Of a stretch of DNA of 64,000 nt, positions 33,042 through 44,800 are shown piece after piece; position 1 is the first letter of the stretch, and each line of letters starts with the position of its first letter. A program made the translations under genes and the position numbers. The stretch is from positions 1-64,000 of the forward strand of contig NZ_LQPS01000029.1 in NCBI RefSeq assembly GCF_002101885.1, in the 5' to 3' direction. Below the pieces are notes generated by a model. That model worked only from the letters and a program-made list of their open reading frames with translations, was not told where the DNA came from and ran no database searches. The stretch comes from Mycolicibacter senuensis (lineage in GTDB: Bacteria; Actinomycetota; Actinomycetes; Mycobacteriales; Mycobacteriaceae).

Positions 33042-36000
33042 GACGCCGATCCCCGGCCGCTGGCCCGGGTCATGCTGCGGAGTTGCCGCGCGGCCACCGA
33101 CAGTGTGGCCAGATCCCGCTGATCTGATTGGTCGATCTGGGTCAAGGTGCGCCGCGCCCGTTCCACCCGTGACCCGTTGGTCGATTCCCACTCGGTGATC
33201 TTCTGCATCCCGTCCTCGTCCGGCTCGCCGACCGCCAGTACATCCATGCACAGCGACCGCACCGAATTGTAGATGTCGTCACGGATCGCCAACCGCGCCA
33301 AGGCATGCCAGCGGTCTGCACGGGGAAGCTGCGCCACCGCGGTCAGCAGTCCGTCGGTGCCGAGCCGGTCCATCAGCGCGAAGTAGGTGTCGGCGACCTC
33401 GGCGGGGTCGCGCTCGGTGATGTCGGCGACATCGATGACGTCGAGCAGGCTGTAGCGGTACAGGCCCATCGCGATGAGGGCGGCAAGATCCTCGGGTACG
33501 CCCTGATCGCGGAACTCACCGGTGTGCTTGGCGACGATGGCGGCGTCGGCACCGTGCAGCCACTCCGACATCCGCGGCGTCAATCGCCCGACCTCCTCGG
33601 CGAACCGGTTGATCTCGGCGCCCACCGCCAGCGGTTGCGGACGGTAGTTGAGCAGCCAGCGCCCGGCGCGGTCGATGAGCCGACGCAGATCCAGCGTCAT
33701 CCGGTCGCAGACCGCCACCGGGAGCCCGTCCTGCTCACCGGCCGCCCGGATTCGGCGCCACAGCTCGCCTACCCCGAAGATCGCGTCGGTCGCCACATAG
33801 GCGCGTACCGCATCGGTCAGGTCGACGCCGACGTCTTCGGTGATCCGGAAGGCGTAGGTGATGCCGGCGGTGTCCACCACGTCGTTGATCAGCATGGTGG
33901 TCACGATTTCGCGGTGCAGCTGGTGCGAGCGGATCTCGGGTGCGTACCGCTCCTGCAGCACGCGCGGGAAGTACTGCGGCAACCGCGCCGCGAACACGTC
34001 CTGGTCGGGCATGTCGGTTGCCAGCACCGCCGCTTTGAGGGTCAGCTTGACGTGCGCCATCAGCGTGGCCAGCTCCGGTGAAGCCAGCCCCAGCCCGGCT
34101 TCGGAGCGCCGCGCGATCTCCTTCTCCGACGGCAGCGCCTCCAGCTCGCGGTTGAGGCCGCGGTCGGCGACCAGGTGCCGGATCTGATCGGCGTGCACCG
34201 GCAGCAGGCTGGCCGCATTGGTCCGGCTGGTGCCCATCAGGTCGTTCTGCGCGGTGTTGTCGGCCAGCACCAGCGCGCTGACTTCGTCGGTCATCGACGC
34301 CAGCAGTTGCGGCCGATCGGCGGGGTCGAGCTTGCCGAGCGTGACCAGGGAGTCGATCAGGATCTTGATGTTGACCTCGTGGTCGGAGCAGTCGACACCG
34401 GCCGAGTTGTCCAGGGCATCGGTGTTGATCCGGCCACCGGCCAGGTCGAACTCCACGCGGCCCAGTGGTGTGACGCCGAGGTTTCCACCCTCGCCGATCA
34501 CCTTGGCGCACACCTGGTTTCCGTTCACCCGAACCTGGTCGTTGGCGCGGTCGCCGACGTCGCCGTCGGATTCGCCCTCGGCTTTGACGTAGGTGCCGAT
34601 GCCGCCGTTGAACAACAGGTCCACCGGCGCGCGCAGGATCGCCCGGATCAGCGCGGGCGGGTTCAGTTCGGTGATTCCCTCGTCGAGTCCCAGTACCGCT
34701 CGTACCTGCGGGCTGATCGGCACCGATTTCAGCTCGCGGGGATAGACGCCGCCGCCGGCACTGATCAGCGCCTTGTCGTAGTCGTCCCAACTGGATCGGG
34801 GCAGGTCGAACATCCGCTGGCGCTCGGCGAAGGACCTGGCCGCATCCGGGTCGGGGTCCAAGAAGATGTGCCGGTGGTCGAACGCGGCCAGCAACCGGAT
34901 GTGTTCGCTGCGCAGCATTCCGTTGCCGAACACGTCGCCGCTCATGTCCCCGATCCCGGCGACGGTGAAGTCCTGGGTCTGGGTGTCGACCCCCATCTCC
35001 CGGAAGTGCCGCTTGACCGATTCCCAAGCGCCCCGGGCGGTGATGCCCATTTCTTTGTGGTCGTAGCCGACCGATCCACCGGAGGCGAACGCATCGCCGA
35101 GCCAGTAGCCGTAGGACTGGGCTACCTCGTTGGCGATGTCGGAGAAACTGGCGGTGCCCTTGTCGGCGGCGACCACCAGGTAGGCGTCGTCGCCGTCGCG
35201 GCGCACCACTTCCGGGGGCGCGCTGACCGCGTGGGTGACGTGGTCGACGTTGTCGGTGACGTCGAGCATGCCCGAGATCAGCAGCCGGTAGCAGGCGATG
35301 CCTTCCCGACGGGTGGCTTCCCGGTCGGCGCCGGCGTCGCCGGTGGGCACCGGCGGGCGTTTGACCACGAAGCCGCCCTTGGCGCCGACCGGGACGATGA
35401 CGGCGTTCTTGACCTCTTGGGCCTTGACCAGCCCGAGGATCTCGGTGCGGTAGTCCTCACGGCGGTCCGACCAGCGCAGCCCGCCGCGGGAGACGAACCC
35501 GAATCGCAGGTGCACCCCTTCGACACGGGGCGAGTAGATGAAGATCTCGAATTTGGGCCGCGGCAGCGGCAACTCGTCGATCAACCGGGCATCCAGCTTG
35601 AACGCCAAGACATCGTGGGCACGAGCCGAGTCCGCGCGGGTCACGAAGTAGTTGGTGCGCAACGTGGCCTGGATCAAGGAGGCGAGCGCGCGCAGCACCC
35701 GGTCGGTGTCCAGGCTGACCACCGCGTCGATATCGGCTGCCACATCGGCGGCCGCCGCCTGCGCATCGCGGCTGCGAGACGACCGGGACGGGTCGAACAG
35801 CGCCTCGAACAATGCCACCAACGCCCGCGCGGTGCCCGGGCGCTCGTTGAGCACCGAGGCGATGTGACTCTCGCTGTAGGGGAACCGCGCCTGGCGCAGG
35901 TATTTGGCGTAGCCACGCAGCACCACCACCTGCTGCCAGGCCAGTCCGGCCCGCAGCACCAGCTCGTTGAACCGGTCGGTCTCGACACGGCCTTCCCAGA

Positions 36001-37909
36001 TCGCAGTGACCCCGTCGGCGAAACGTTGCTGGGCGGCGTCGCGTTCGGCGCCGGTTGCCGGCATCTCGATGCCGGGGTCCGGCGACAGCTTGAACTTGTA
36101 GACCCACACGGTCAGGCCATCGGGCCGGGTGACGGTGAACGGTCGCTCCTCGAGTACCACCACACCCATGGACTGCAGCATGGGCAGCAGTTGACTCAAC
36201 GAGGCACCTCGTCCGCCGAGGAACCACGTCAGCGGGACCGCGTCGCCGGTGCCGTAATCGGAGACCACCAATCGGACCGCGCCGTCGGCCACCGCCTCGA
36301 TGATCGCGATGTCCTCGACGGCTTCGGCCGGTGTGACAGCCTGCTTGTAGGTTTCGGTGAACGCCGCCGCGTAGTGCTGCGCCTGGTCTTCCACCGGCGT
36401 TCCGCCCGCCGCGTCGATCATCCGGTCCGCCCAGGTGCGGCCGGCCTCGGTCAGCCGCGCCTGGATCCGCACCCGGTTGGCCTCGGAGGTGTCGACGGTG
36501 CGCGCCTTCGGGTCATTGGGCAGCCGGACCATGAAATGGATCAGCGCCCAGGGGGCTTCGCTGACCCGGGCGCTGTACTCCACCCCGACACCACCGAACT
36601 CGCCGGCCAGGATGTCCTCCATCTTCAGCCGGACCGGAGTGGTGTAGCGGTCACGCGGCAGGTATACCAGGCACGACACGAAGCGCCCGGTCCGGTCGCC
36701 ACGCAGGAACAGCAACGCGCCGCGCCGTGAGCCCAGGTTGGCGACGGCCATCGCCATGCTCAGCAGTTGCTCGGAACTGATCGCGAAAAGCTCTGAGCGC
36801 GGGACGGTTTGGATGATGTCGAGGAGTAACTGGCCCGGGTGGCCGGGCTCGCTCTCCGAGAGCGCCAGGGCGTGGCGCACGGTCCGGGAGATGACCGGGA
36901 TCTCGAAGACGTCGGCGTTCATGGCGCCGGCGGTGAACAGTCCGACGAAACGGTGCGCGACGATGTCCTCGCCGGTGTTCTCCCGGATCACCACCACATA
37001 GGTATGTGAGCCGAAACGCATGTAGCTGGGCACGGTGGCCTGTGCCAGCGTCAGCAGGTCGTCACCGGTGAGCATGGGCCGCACCGACTTTCGCGTCTGC
37101 AACACTCCCAGCCGGTCGGCGTCGTCCACCAGCACCTGCCCGTCGCGCACGACGCCGCGTTGGTAGCCGAGCAGCACGAAGTGCCCGTCGGCCAGCCAGC
37201 GCAGTAGCGCTGCGGCATCGTGGCGGTCCGGCGCGGTGAAGTGCCCCTGCGCGTCGGCTTCGATGTCACCGGCCAGGGTGTTCAGCGCATCGTGCATCGC
37301 ATGCGAGTCGGCAGCGACCTGGCGGACATCGGCCATCACGTGTGGCAACAACTGTTCGGCTTCGGCCAGGGCCTCACGGCTGACCGACGGCGAGAGCTGA
37401 ACATGAATCCAGGTCTCCTGGCCGCCCGTACCGTCTGCCGACTTCTCGCCATCCGAGCGTTTGGGTTCCACCCAGCGCAGTTCGCCGTCAGCGTCGCGGC
37501 CCACGGTGAACACCGGCGTCATGATGCCGATGTAGGCCACTCCCAGCCGGTGGAGCAGCACCGCGACGGAATCCACCAACATGCCGGCGTGCCCGGTGAC
37601 CGCTTGCAAAGCGGGGCCGAAACCGGCCGCGTCGTCAGCGGGGTAGACGCGGACCCGGGTCTCACCGGCAGGCCGGTGTTGCGCCAGCCGGGCATGCGCC
37701 GCCAGCAACGACGGTGCCGCCACCGCCGCGGCCGAGGGCCGAGCGGCCGAATCCGCTCCGGACCGATCGTCGCCGGCGAGCGCATCGCTGTGCGGGCCGC
37801 GGTAGGTGGCGAGATAGGCGTCCGCGACCCAGTCGGGGGTGTCGTACGGCTGATCGGGATCGGGAAACGTCGTCCATGCGGCTGTCCGCCGCTCGGTGGA
37901 TTCCGTCAT
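33038..37909 (-). CDS. gdh: NAD-dependent glutamate dehydrogenase, large 180-kDa class
   Basis: Oxidises glutamate to 2-oxoglutarate and ammonia with NAD+. In mycobacteria it is inhibited by the FHA protein GarA, linking it to PknG signalling. The 1623-residue protein belongs to the L-GDH180 class. It has a long N-terminal regulatory region (ACT-like segments), the catalytic core with the VGAKGGFV lysine loop near residue 845, a [12 protein letters not shown] dinucleotide segment, and a helical C-terminal domain. The ATG at 37909 has AGGAGGGG about 7 bp upstream, better spaced than the GTG two codons before. Counterpart of Rv2476c. The antisense strand stays open for very long stretches here; those frames are shadows. 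Confidence 0.96.
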   Translation of the reverse strand: MTESTERRTAAWTTFPDPDQPYDTPDWVADAYLATYRGPHSDALAGDDRSGADSAARPSAAAVAAPSLLAAHARLAQHRPAGETRVRVYPADDAAGFGPALQAVTGHAGMLVDSVAVLLHRLGVAYIGIMTPVFTVGRDADGELRWVEPKRSDGEKSADGTGGQETWIHVQLSPSVSREALAEAEQLLPHVMADVRQVAADSHAMHDALNTLAGDIEADAQGHFTAPDRHDAAALLRWLADGHFVLLGYQRGVVRDGQVLVDDADRLGVLQTRKSVRPMLTGDDLLTLAQATVPSYMRFGSHTYVVVIRENTGEDIVAHRFVGLFTAGAMNADVFEIPVISRTVRHALALSESEPGHPGQLLLDIIQTVPRSELFAISSEQLLSMAMAVANLGSRRGALLFLRGDRTGRFVSCLVYLPRDRYTTPVRLKMEDILAGEFGGVGVEYSARVSEAPWALIHFMVRLPNDPKARTVDTSEANRVRIQARLTEAGRTWADRMIDAAGGTPVEDQAQHYAAAFTETYKQAVTPAEAVEDIAIIEAVADGAVRLVVSDYGTGDAVPLTWFLGGRGASLSQLLPMLQSMGVVVLEERPFTVTRPDGLTVWVYKFKLSPDPGIEMPATGAERDAAQQRFADGVTAIWEGRVETDRFNELVLRAGLAWQQVVVLRGYAKYLRQARFPYSESHIASVLNERPGTARALVALFEALFDPSRSSRSRDAQAAAADVAADIDAVVSLDTDRVLRALASLIQATLRTNYFVTRADSARAHDVLAFKLDARLIDELPLPRPKFEIFIYSPRVEGVHLRFGFVSRGGLRWSDRREDYRTEILGLVKAQEVKNAVIVPVGAKGGFVVKRPPVPTGDAGADREATRREGIACYRLLISGMLDVTDNVDHVTHAVSAPPEVVRRDGDDAYLVVAADKGTASFSDIANEVAQSYGYWLGDAFASGGSVGYDHKEMGITARGAWESVKRHFREMGVDTQTQDFTVAGIGDMSGDVFGNGMLRSEHIRLLAAFDHRHIFLDPDPDAARSFAERQRMFDLPRSSWDDYDKALISAGGGVYPRELKSVPISPQVRAVLGLDEGITELNPPALIRAILRAPVDLLFNGGIGTYVKAEGESDGDVGDRANDQVRVNGNQVCAKVIGEGGNLGVTPLGRVEFDLAGGRINTDALDNSAGVDCSDHEVNIKILIDSLVTLGKLDPADRPQLLASMTDEVSALVLADNTAQNDLMGTSRTNAASLLPVHADQIRHLVADRGLNRELEALPSEKEIARRSEAGLGLASPELATLMAHVKLTLKAAVLATDMPDQDVFAARLPQYFPRVLQERYAPEIRSHQLHREIVTTMLINDVVDTAGITYAFRITEDVGVDLTDAVRAYVATDAIFGVGELWRRIRAAGEQDGLPVAVCDRMTLDLRRLIDRAGRWLLNYRPQPLAVGAEINRFAEEVGRLTPRMSEWLHGADAAIVAKHTGEFRDQGVPEDLAALIAMGLYRYSLLDVIDVADITERDPAEVADTYFALMDRLGTDGLLTAVAQLPRADRWHALARLAIRDDIYNSVRSLCMDVLAVGEPDEDGMQKITEWESTNGSRVERARRTLTQIDQSDQRDLATLSVAARQLRSMTRASGRGSAS

Positions 37910-37963
37910 CCCCACCCCTCCTGCGCACGTGTCAGCTCCGGCAGCGCCGCTACCGGCCTCACC

Positions 37964-39640
<1,677 letters not shown>

Positions 39641-39722
39641 ACCGCGGTGTCGCCTCCTGGTCTCGCGAATTTGCTCGCGGCCCATCCTAGGGGGTCGAGC
39701 CAGCGCGGCCGTCGGCCGCTGG

Positions 39723-40187
39723 TCAGGCGGTCAGGGCCATCCCGTCGGCGGCGTCGGCTTCGTCGGCACCGGCGTCGGGGTCCTCGGCTTCCTCGGCAGG
39801 GGCGGCAGCCGGCGGATTGTCGGCCCCGGCGGCGATGATCTTCTCCACCCGGGCCACACATCGCGCCAGATTCGGGCCGACCGCGGTCGCGCGCAGCTCC
39901 ACCGATGAGCGGCGATTGCCGTCCTTGTCTTCGTATTCGCTGGTGAAGACGGTCCCGACCACGATCACCGGCAATCCCTTGCTCAGCGAGGCACCCACCC
40001 CGGTGACCAGCCGGTCCCAGCAGGTGACGGTCAGGAACAGCGAGTTGCCCGTCTCCCAGCTGCCATCGGCGGTGCGCTTGCGCGAGTTGCTGGCGACCCG
40101 GAACTTGATCAGTTCGTGCTCCCCCACCCGGCGTCGGATCGGGTCGGTCACGACATGGCCGATGATGGTCAGAGGTGTTTCGTACAT
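39723..40187 (-). CDS. Single-stranded DNA-binding protein, second paralogue (SsbB-like)
   Basis: A 154-residue OB-fold protein. From MYETPLTIIGHVVTDPIRR it shows the SSB pattern, including RKRTADGSWETGNSLFLTV, VGTVFTSEYEDKDGN and an ELRATAVGPNLA segment. The C-terminal 50 residues are an acidic Ala/Asp/Glu tail ending ADGMALTA, without the DDDIPF-type tip that recruits partners in housekeeping SSBs. It corresponds to the second mycobacterial paralogue Rv2478c (SSBb). AAAGGAAG lies 7 bp before the ATG. Confidence 0.9.
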   Translation of the reverse strand: MYETPLTIIGHVVTDPIRRRVGEHELIKFRVASNSRKRTADGSWETGNSLFLTVTCWDRLVTGVGASLSKGLPVIVVGTVFTSEYEDKDGNRRSSVELRATAVGPNLARCVARVEKIIAAGADNPPAAAPAEEAEDPDAGADEADAADGMALTA

Positions 40188-40340
40188 GGACGTCTTCCTT
40201 TCTGGTTGCGGCGGACGTGATCTGCCCGCTCGTGCTGCATCCATTGAGCGCGCAGCACCCGACAACCAGGCCGGGCAGGCCGCCGCTGTGACGGCCGGCT
40301 GTGGAAGGAATACGAACTGGGGATAACCGCGATGGCGGTC

Positions 40341-41216
40341 CTACACCCGCGGCTTGCCGACCTTCACCGGCGCATCCCAATTCGAGAAGGTGATCACCAC
40401 GGACTCGTCGGCGCCGGACGCCAGCTTGAGCGCAACCAGGTGATGATCCCCGGTCTCCTGGATCCAGACCGTGCACGACGTCCGTTTGGCGGCCTGCAAC
40501 TGCGGCACGATCTTCTTCGCCGCGCGGGCCGACACCTGGCCGCTGATCCGGACGGTGTGCACTTCGTCAGTGCCGAGATCGATCGTCTCGCGGCCCTCGA
40601 CCTCCGGGTCGATGAACTCGGTCAGCATGTCGGCGAGTCCGGTATCCGGGCTCAGGATCGACGCCACGTCGTAGAAGTTCGCGGCCGGCCCGTAGTCGAT
40701 CCAGCGGCCATCATCTTGCGACACGTAGAGATTGCCGCCGAACACCACGAACTCCACGTAAGCCGGAGCTCCCCGGTACCTGATCTTGGCGTAGCCCTTC
40801 GCCGCCTCGGCAGGCTGCCGGGTCACGTCGCCGTCGAGCGCGGTGATCGCCATGTTCTCGATGCTGCTGCTCGCCGACAGACTCAGGTGCGCGCTTTCGA
40901 CTGCTGCGGTGGTGACGCTGGACTCCTTGAGAATCGCCGCGGCGGTCGGCAGTGGCTCGCTGGCCTTCTTCGAGGACGTGGGCGACGGCTTCGAGGACGT
41001 CGCCGATTCCGTGGGCGATTCCGTAGCCGACGACGGTTCGGGGGCCGACGACGTCGTCGGCGCGGAGGTCGGCGCGGTGGTCGACTCGACTGTCGGGGTG
41101 ACAGCAGACGACGAAACCGACGGCGCGGTTGGAGTGGTGGACGAGCAACCGGCGACCAGGGCAGCGGCGGCACTCGCAACAGTCAGTACGGCGGGGAGCC
41201 TGCGCATGCCCGCCAT
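40341..41216 (-). CDS. LppX/LprAFG-family lipoprotein
   Basis: A 291-residue lipoprotein with a lipobox LVAGC (Cys24), a Ser/Thr/Pro/Glu-rich linker of about 55 residues (TSSAPEPSSATESPTESATS) and a C-terminal LppX/LprG fold (ESAHLSLSASSSIENMAITA, ending near residue 290). Members bind triacylated lipids or glycolipids and help export them across the cell envelope. ATG 41216 is favoured by GAGGG 9 bp upstream. It is divergent from the ProP-like symporter, 76 bp apart. H37Rv has nothing like it here, so it is an insertion. Which LprG subgroup it belongs to is unclear; the long linker resembles LprF/LprA. Confidence 0.85.
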   Translation of the reverse strand: MAGMRRLPAVLTVASAAAALVAGCSSTTPTAPSVSSSAVTPTVESTTAPTSAPTTSSAPEPSSATESPTESATSSKPSPTSSKKASEPLPTAAAILKESSVTTAAVESAHLSLSASSSIENMAITALDGDVTRQPAEAAKGYAKIRYRGAPAYVEFVVFGGNLYVSQDDGRWIDYGPAANFYDVASILSPDTGLADMLTEFIDPEVEGRETIDLGTDEVHTVRISGQVSARAAKKIVPQLQAAKRTSCTVWIQETGDHHLVALKLASGADESVVITFSNWDAPVKVGKPRV

Positions 41217-41292
41217 GCTAGGTGCCCTCGAACCGGCGGACCCGGCAGGGGGGCCCGCGCGGCGACGAAACCGTTGGTATACGTTGCTTGCG

Positions 41293-42729
41293 GTGGATAC
41301 CAAAGGCCAGTCCGGCAGCGGTGCACACACCGGCCGCAGCACATGGGCACGCGACGAAATCCGGGTTTCGGACCCGAAAGCCATGCAACGCTCGATTGCC
41401 GGCACTGCTGTCGGCAACTTCATGGAGTGGTACGACTTCGGCATCTACGGCTTCCTCGCCACCACGCTCGCGCAGGTCTTCTACCCCGGTGACAGCTCCA
41501 GCGCGGTAGGCCTGATCGCCACATTCGGCACGCTGGCCGCGGCTTTCGCGGTGCGGCCGTTCGGCGGGATATTCTTCGGCGCACTCGGTGACCGCATCGG
41601 CCGCAAGAAGGTCCTGATCATGACCGTCTCGCTGATGGCGATCGGCACCACGATCACGGGGCTGCTGCCGTCGTACGAGGCGATCGGGATCTGGGCTCCG
41701 ATCCTGCTGATCGTCACCAAGCTGATGCAGGGCTTCTCCACCGGCGGCGAGTACGTCGGTGCGATGACCTACGTCAGCGAACACGCCCCGGACCGCAGCC
41801 GCGGGGCGCTGACCGGATATCTGCCGTTGGGCACACTGGGCGGCTACATCACCGGCGCCGGCGTGGTCACCCTGATCCAATCCCAACTGCCGGTGTCCGA
41901 CATGCTGCACTGGGGCTGGCGAGTCCCCTTCCTGCTGGGCGTGCCGCTGGCCATCGTCACCCTGTACATGCGGCTGCGCATCGATGAATCACCGGCCTTT
42001 GAAGAGCTGGGACAGGCCGGCGAGGACAACTCGGTGGCCCGCGAAACCGGGTGGGAGCAGTTCCGGCACACCGTCGTGGGACAGCGCCGGGGACTGTTGA
42101 TCTGCATGGGCCTGGTGCTGGCGGAGAACGTCACCAACTACATGCTCACCGGATACCTGCCGACATACTTCAAGCAGGTCGGCGGTATCAGCGGCAGCCG
42201 CGGGCTGACGATGATCGTGGTGGCCCTGGTGATGATGTTGGTCGTCGTGATGCCGATGGCCAGATTGTCCGACCGCATCGGCCGCAAGCCGCTGCTGTGG
42301 ACCGGCAGCAGCCTCCTGATCTTCGGCTCCGTGCCGGCATTCCTGCTGATCCGCCACGGTGGAAACTATCCGATCCGGCTGCTCGGTGTGCTGCTCATCG
42401 GTCTGATGCTGGTGTGCTTCAACAGCACCACACCGTCGACGCTGCCCGCGCTGTTCCCCACCCAGGTGCGCTTTTTCGCGGTGGCCATCGGATTCAACAT
42501 CTCGGTCTCGTTGTTCGGTGGCACCACTCCGCTGGTCGCCGAGACGCTGGTCTCGGGAACCGGCAACGTGATGTTGCCGGCCTTCATCCTGATGGCCGCG
42601 GGCGTCGTGGGCGCGATCACGCTGTGGTTCACGCCCGAGACGGCCGGGAAAGTACTGCCGGGCTCGGGGCCTTCGGTGGCAACCGAGCAGGAAGCGGACG
42701 CGATCGCCGAGACCGGCCTGCGCGAATAG
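41293..42729 (+). CDS. MHS-family MFS transporter, ProP-like
   Basis: A 478-residue H+ symporter of the metabolite:H+ symporter branch. It resembles E. coli ProP closely: GNFMEWYDFGIYGFLA in the first membrane segment, the loop motif GDRIGRKK, GFSTGGEYVGAMTYVSEHAP, and STLPALFPTQVRF in the second half. About 12 membrane helices are expected. ProP itself carries proline and glycine betaine; substrate here is inferred only. The osmosensory coiled-coil tail of E. coli ProP is missing. The GTG at 41293 lacks a clear ribosome site and a start at a later Met is possible. Accessory relative to H37Rv. Confidence 0.85.
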   Translation: MDTKGQSGSGAHTGRSTWARDEIRVSDPKAMQRSIAGTAVGNFMEWYDFGIYGFLATTLAQVFYPGDSSSAVGLIATFGTLAAAFAVRPFGGIFFGALGDRIGRKKVLIMTVSLMAIGTTITGLLPSYEAIGIWAPILLIVTKLMQGFSTGGEYVGAMTYVSEHAPDRSRGALTGYLPLGTLGGYITGAGVVTLIQSQLPVSDMLHWGWRVPFLLGVPLAIVTLYMRLRIDESPAFEELGQAGEDNSVARETGWEQFRHTVVGQRRGLLICMGLVLAENVTNYMLTGYLPTYFKQVGGISGSRGLTMIVVALVMMLVVVMPMARLSDRIGRKPLLWTGSSLLIFGSVPAFLLIRHGGNYPIRLLGVLLIGLMLVCFNSTTPSTLPALFPTQVRFFAVAIGFNISVSLFGGTTPLVAETLVSGTGNVMLPAFILMAAGVVGAITLWFTPETAGKVLPGSGPSVATEQEADAIAETGLRE

Positions 42730-42734
42730 CGGGG

Positions 42735-44747
42735 TCAGTGCCGCCCGAGAGCGTCGCGGCGAGCCGCCTCGGCCAGCATCGCGTTGTAGGCGGCCAGCTC
42801 GGCGTCGTCATCGCGGTCGGCGGAGCGGTCCATCCGTTTCGCGGTCCGGCTGTCACTGCGATGCCACTGCACCAAGAGCGCGATCATCACCATGAGTAGC
42901 GGCAATTCGCCGGCTGCCCAAGTGATTCCGCCACCCAGGTGCTGATCTGCGGCCAGGTCGGTGTGCCAGGGTAATCCGAGGCTGGCGTAGAACCACTCGC
43001 CCAGCACCTTGTGCATGCCCATCAGCAGCACCCCGAAGAACCCGTGCATGGGCAGCGAGGCGAACACCACCGCCAGTCTGGCCAGCGGTGAGATCGGACG
43101 CGGGGTGGGATCCACCCCGATCACGACCCAGTAGAAGAGGTAGCCGCTGAGCATGAAGTGCACATTCATCGCGACGTGCCCCGCATGGCTGCCGACGATC
43201 GAGTCGAAGATGGTGGAAAAGTACAGCCCGTAGAAGCCGGCGACGAAGATCACCGCCGCGACGATCGGGTTGGTGAGGAATCGCGACACTCGACTGTGCA
43301 GCGCCGCCAACAGCCATTCCCGCATCCCGGGCGGATCGCCGCGGCCGGCGGCCGGCAGCGCCCGCAGCGCCAACGTGGTCGGCCCGCCCAGCACCAGCAG
43401 GATCGGCACCAGCATCGACAGCAGCATGTGCACGACCATGTGCATGCTGAACATCGCCGGCATGTAGCGCCCGGTTCCCGAGGAGGTGGCGACCAGCAAC
43501 GTCGCACAGCCCAGCAGCCAGGCGGTGGTACGGCCCACCGGCCAGGCGTCGCCGCGGCGTCGCAGTCGCAGCACGCCGGCCAGGTAGACGGCCGCCAGCA
43601 CCACCGCGGCGGTGCCGAAGATCACGTCGAACCGCCAGTCGAACAGGATCCGCGCCACGGTGGGCGGGCCGGCGAAGTCGTAGCCGATCTTCACCATCGG
43701 CACCGACGGGTTCAGCACCGGCGGCGGGGGCGGTGGGGTCCGCCCCAGCCCGACCGCGATCCCGAAAGTGGCCGCGAGGATGACGGCCTCGACCAGGGCC
43801 AGCCGGATCAGCGCGGCACTCGACGCCGGATCGGTCTGCAGCGCCGCAACCCCACGGCGCCGCTGTTGCCAGCCCAGCACGCCGAGCAGACACAGCGCGA
43901 CGAACTTGGCCAGCACCAGTCGGCCGTACTCGCTGGTCAGCACGTCCGGCGGGGCGATACGCACCAGCGCGTTGAGCACCCCGGACAATCCCATGGCCAC
44001 AAAGCACCACAGCGCCACCGCGGAGAACCGCCGCGCCGCCAGACCGGCGTGTTCACCGCCGCGCAGCGCGTGTACCAACAGTGCGAGCAGCCCGCCGGCC
44101 CACAGCCCCGCGGCGGCCAGGTGGATCAGCAGGCTGTTGGTGGCCAGGTCGTGTGAGCCGCCGGCCGCCGAGTGCCCGGTCAGGCCCAACGGGATGAGGG
44201 TGAACAGCGAACCGGCCAGCAGCACCGGTGTCCAGGACCAGCGCAGCACCGACAGGCTGACCAGGGTCACCGCCGCGGCGAGGACTGCCGTCCATCGCCA
44301 GGCGGACGCGGTGTTGATCATCCCGGTCAGCGACCAGGTGGTGGCCGGATTCAGGAACTCCGACAGCGGGTGTCCGGAGACATCGGAGATGGTCAGCGGG
44401 ACCAGCAGAGCCGCGCACACCGCCCAGATCCCCGACGCCACCGTACCCAGTCGCAGGGCACGGTAGCCGGCGACATCGAGCACGCCGCTGGGTTGTGGCG
44501 GCACCAGGAACGCGGCGAGTAGAAACGAGCCCACCGCCAGCACCGCGGCGATCTCGCCGACCGCCCGCACGAACGGCAGGCCCAGGGTGGTCGCCGGCCC
44601 CGGATCGGGCAGGCCGGTCACGGTCAGGGCGTCAGCCAACGACAGCGCGGCGATCGCGGCGGCGGTGCCGCCGGCCAGCATCGCCACCCCGGCCAGCACC
44701 GGCGCGAACTTGGCCGAGCGGGCGCCGGTGGCCGCAGCAGAGGTCAT
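42735..44747 (-). CDS. CopD / cytochrome c oxidase assembly CtaG fusion protein (Rv0102-like)
   Basis: A 670-residue polytopic membrane protein. The N-terminal half has the CopD pattern (copper resistance membrane protein, His-containing helices as in LTGHSAAGGSHDLATNS and LLIHLAAAGLWAGG). The C-terminal half carries the CtaG-type caa3-assembly sequence (SMHMVVHMLLSMLVPILLVLG and HVAMNVHFMLSGYLFYWVV in neighbouring helices). The arrangement is that of Rv0102 (661 residues) at another locus. Expected role: copper handling for cytochrome oxidase assembly. The ATG at 44747 is the first with a plausible membrane N-terminus. Not at this locus in H37Rv, so it is displaced or duplicated. Confidence 0.88.
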   Translation of the reverse strand: MTSAAATGARSAKFAPVLAGVAMLAGGTAAAIAALSLADALTVTGLPDPGPATTLGLPFVRAVGEIAAVLAVGSFLLAAFLVPPQPSGVLDVAGYRALRLGTVASGIWAVCAALLVPLTISDVSGHPLSEFLNPATTWSLTGMINTASAWRWTAVLAAAVTLVSLSVLRWSWTPVLLAGSLFTLIPLGLTGHSAAGGSHDLATNSLLIHLAAAGLWAGGLLALLVHALRGGEHAGLAARRFSAVALWCFVAMGLSGVLNALVRIAPPDVLTSEYGRLVLAKFVALCLLGVLGWQQRRRGVAALQTDPASSAALIRLALVEAVILAATFGIAVGLGRTPPPPPPVLNPSVPMVKIGYDFAGPPTVARILFDWRFDVIFGTAAVVLAAVYLAGVLRLRRRGDAWPVGRTTAWLLGCATLLVATSSGTGRYMPAMFSMHMVVHMLLSMLVPILLVLGGPTTLALRALPAAGRGDPPGMREWLLAALHSRVSRFLTNPIVAAVIFVAGFYGLYFSTIFDSIVGSHAGHVAMNVHFMLSGYLFYWVVIGVDPTPRPISPLARLAVVFASLPMHGFFGVLLMGMHKVLGEWFYASLGLPWHTDLAADQHLGGGITWAAGELPLLMVMIALLVQWHRSDSRTAKRMDRSADRDDDAELAAYNAMLAEAARRDALGRH

Positions 44748-44800
44748 GGCCCCAGCGTATGGTGCGCGCCCGAAACTGCGCGTATCGAGGCGTCGCGGCG

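Noticed and set aside
34175..36730. An 851-codon open frame antisense to gdh, and other long antisense frames (for example 44495-46618, 18650-19429)
   Set aside because: These arise from high GC at the third codon position of the real genes; translations are low-complexity and match nothing I recognise.
40843..41292. A 150-residue N-terminal extension of the ProP-like transporter
   Set aside because: The extension runs antisense through the lipoprotein gene and is Ser/Asp/Val low-complexity; the ProP-like similarity starts after 41293.
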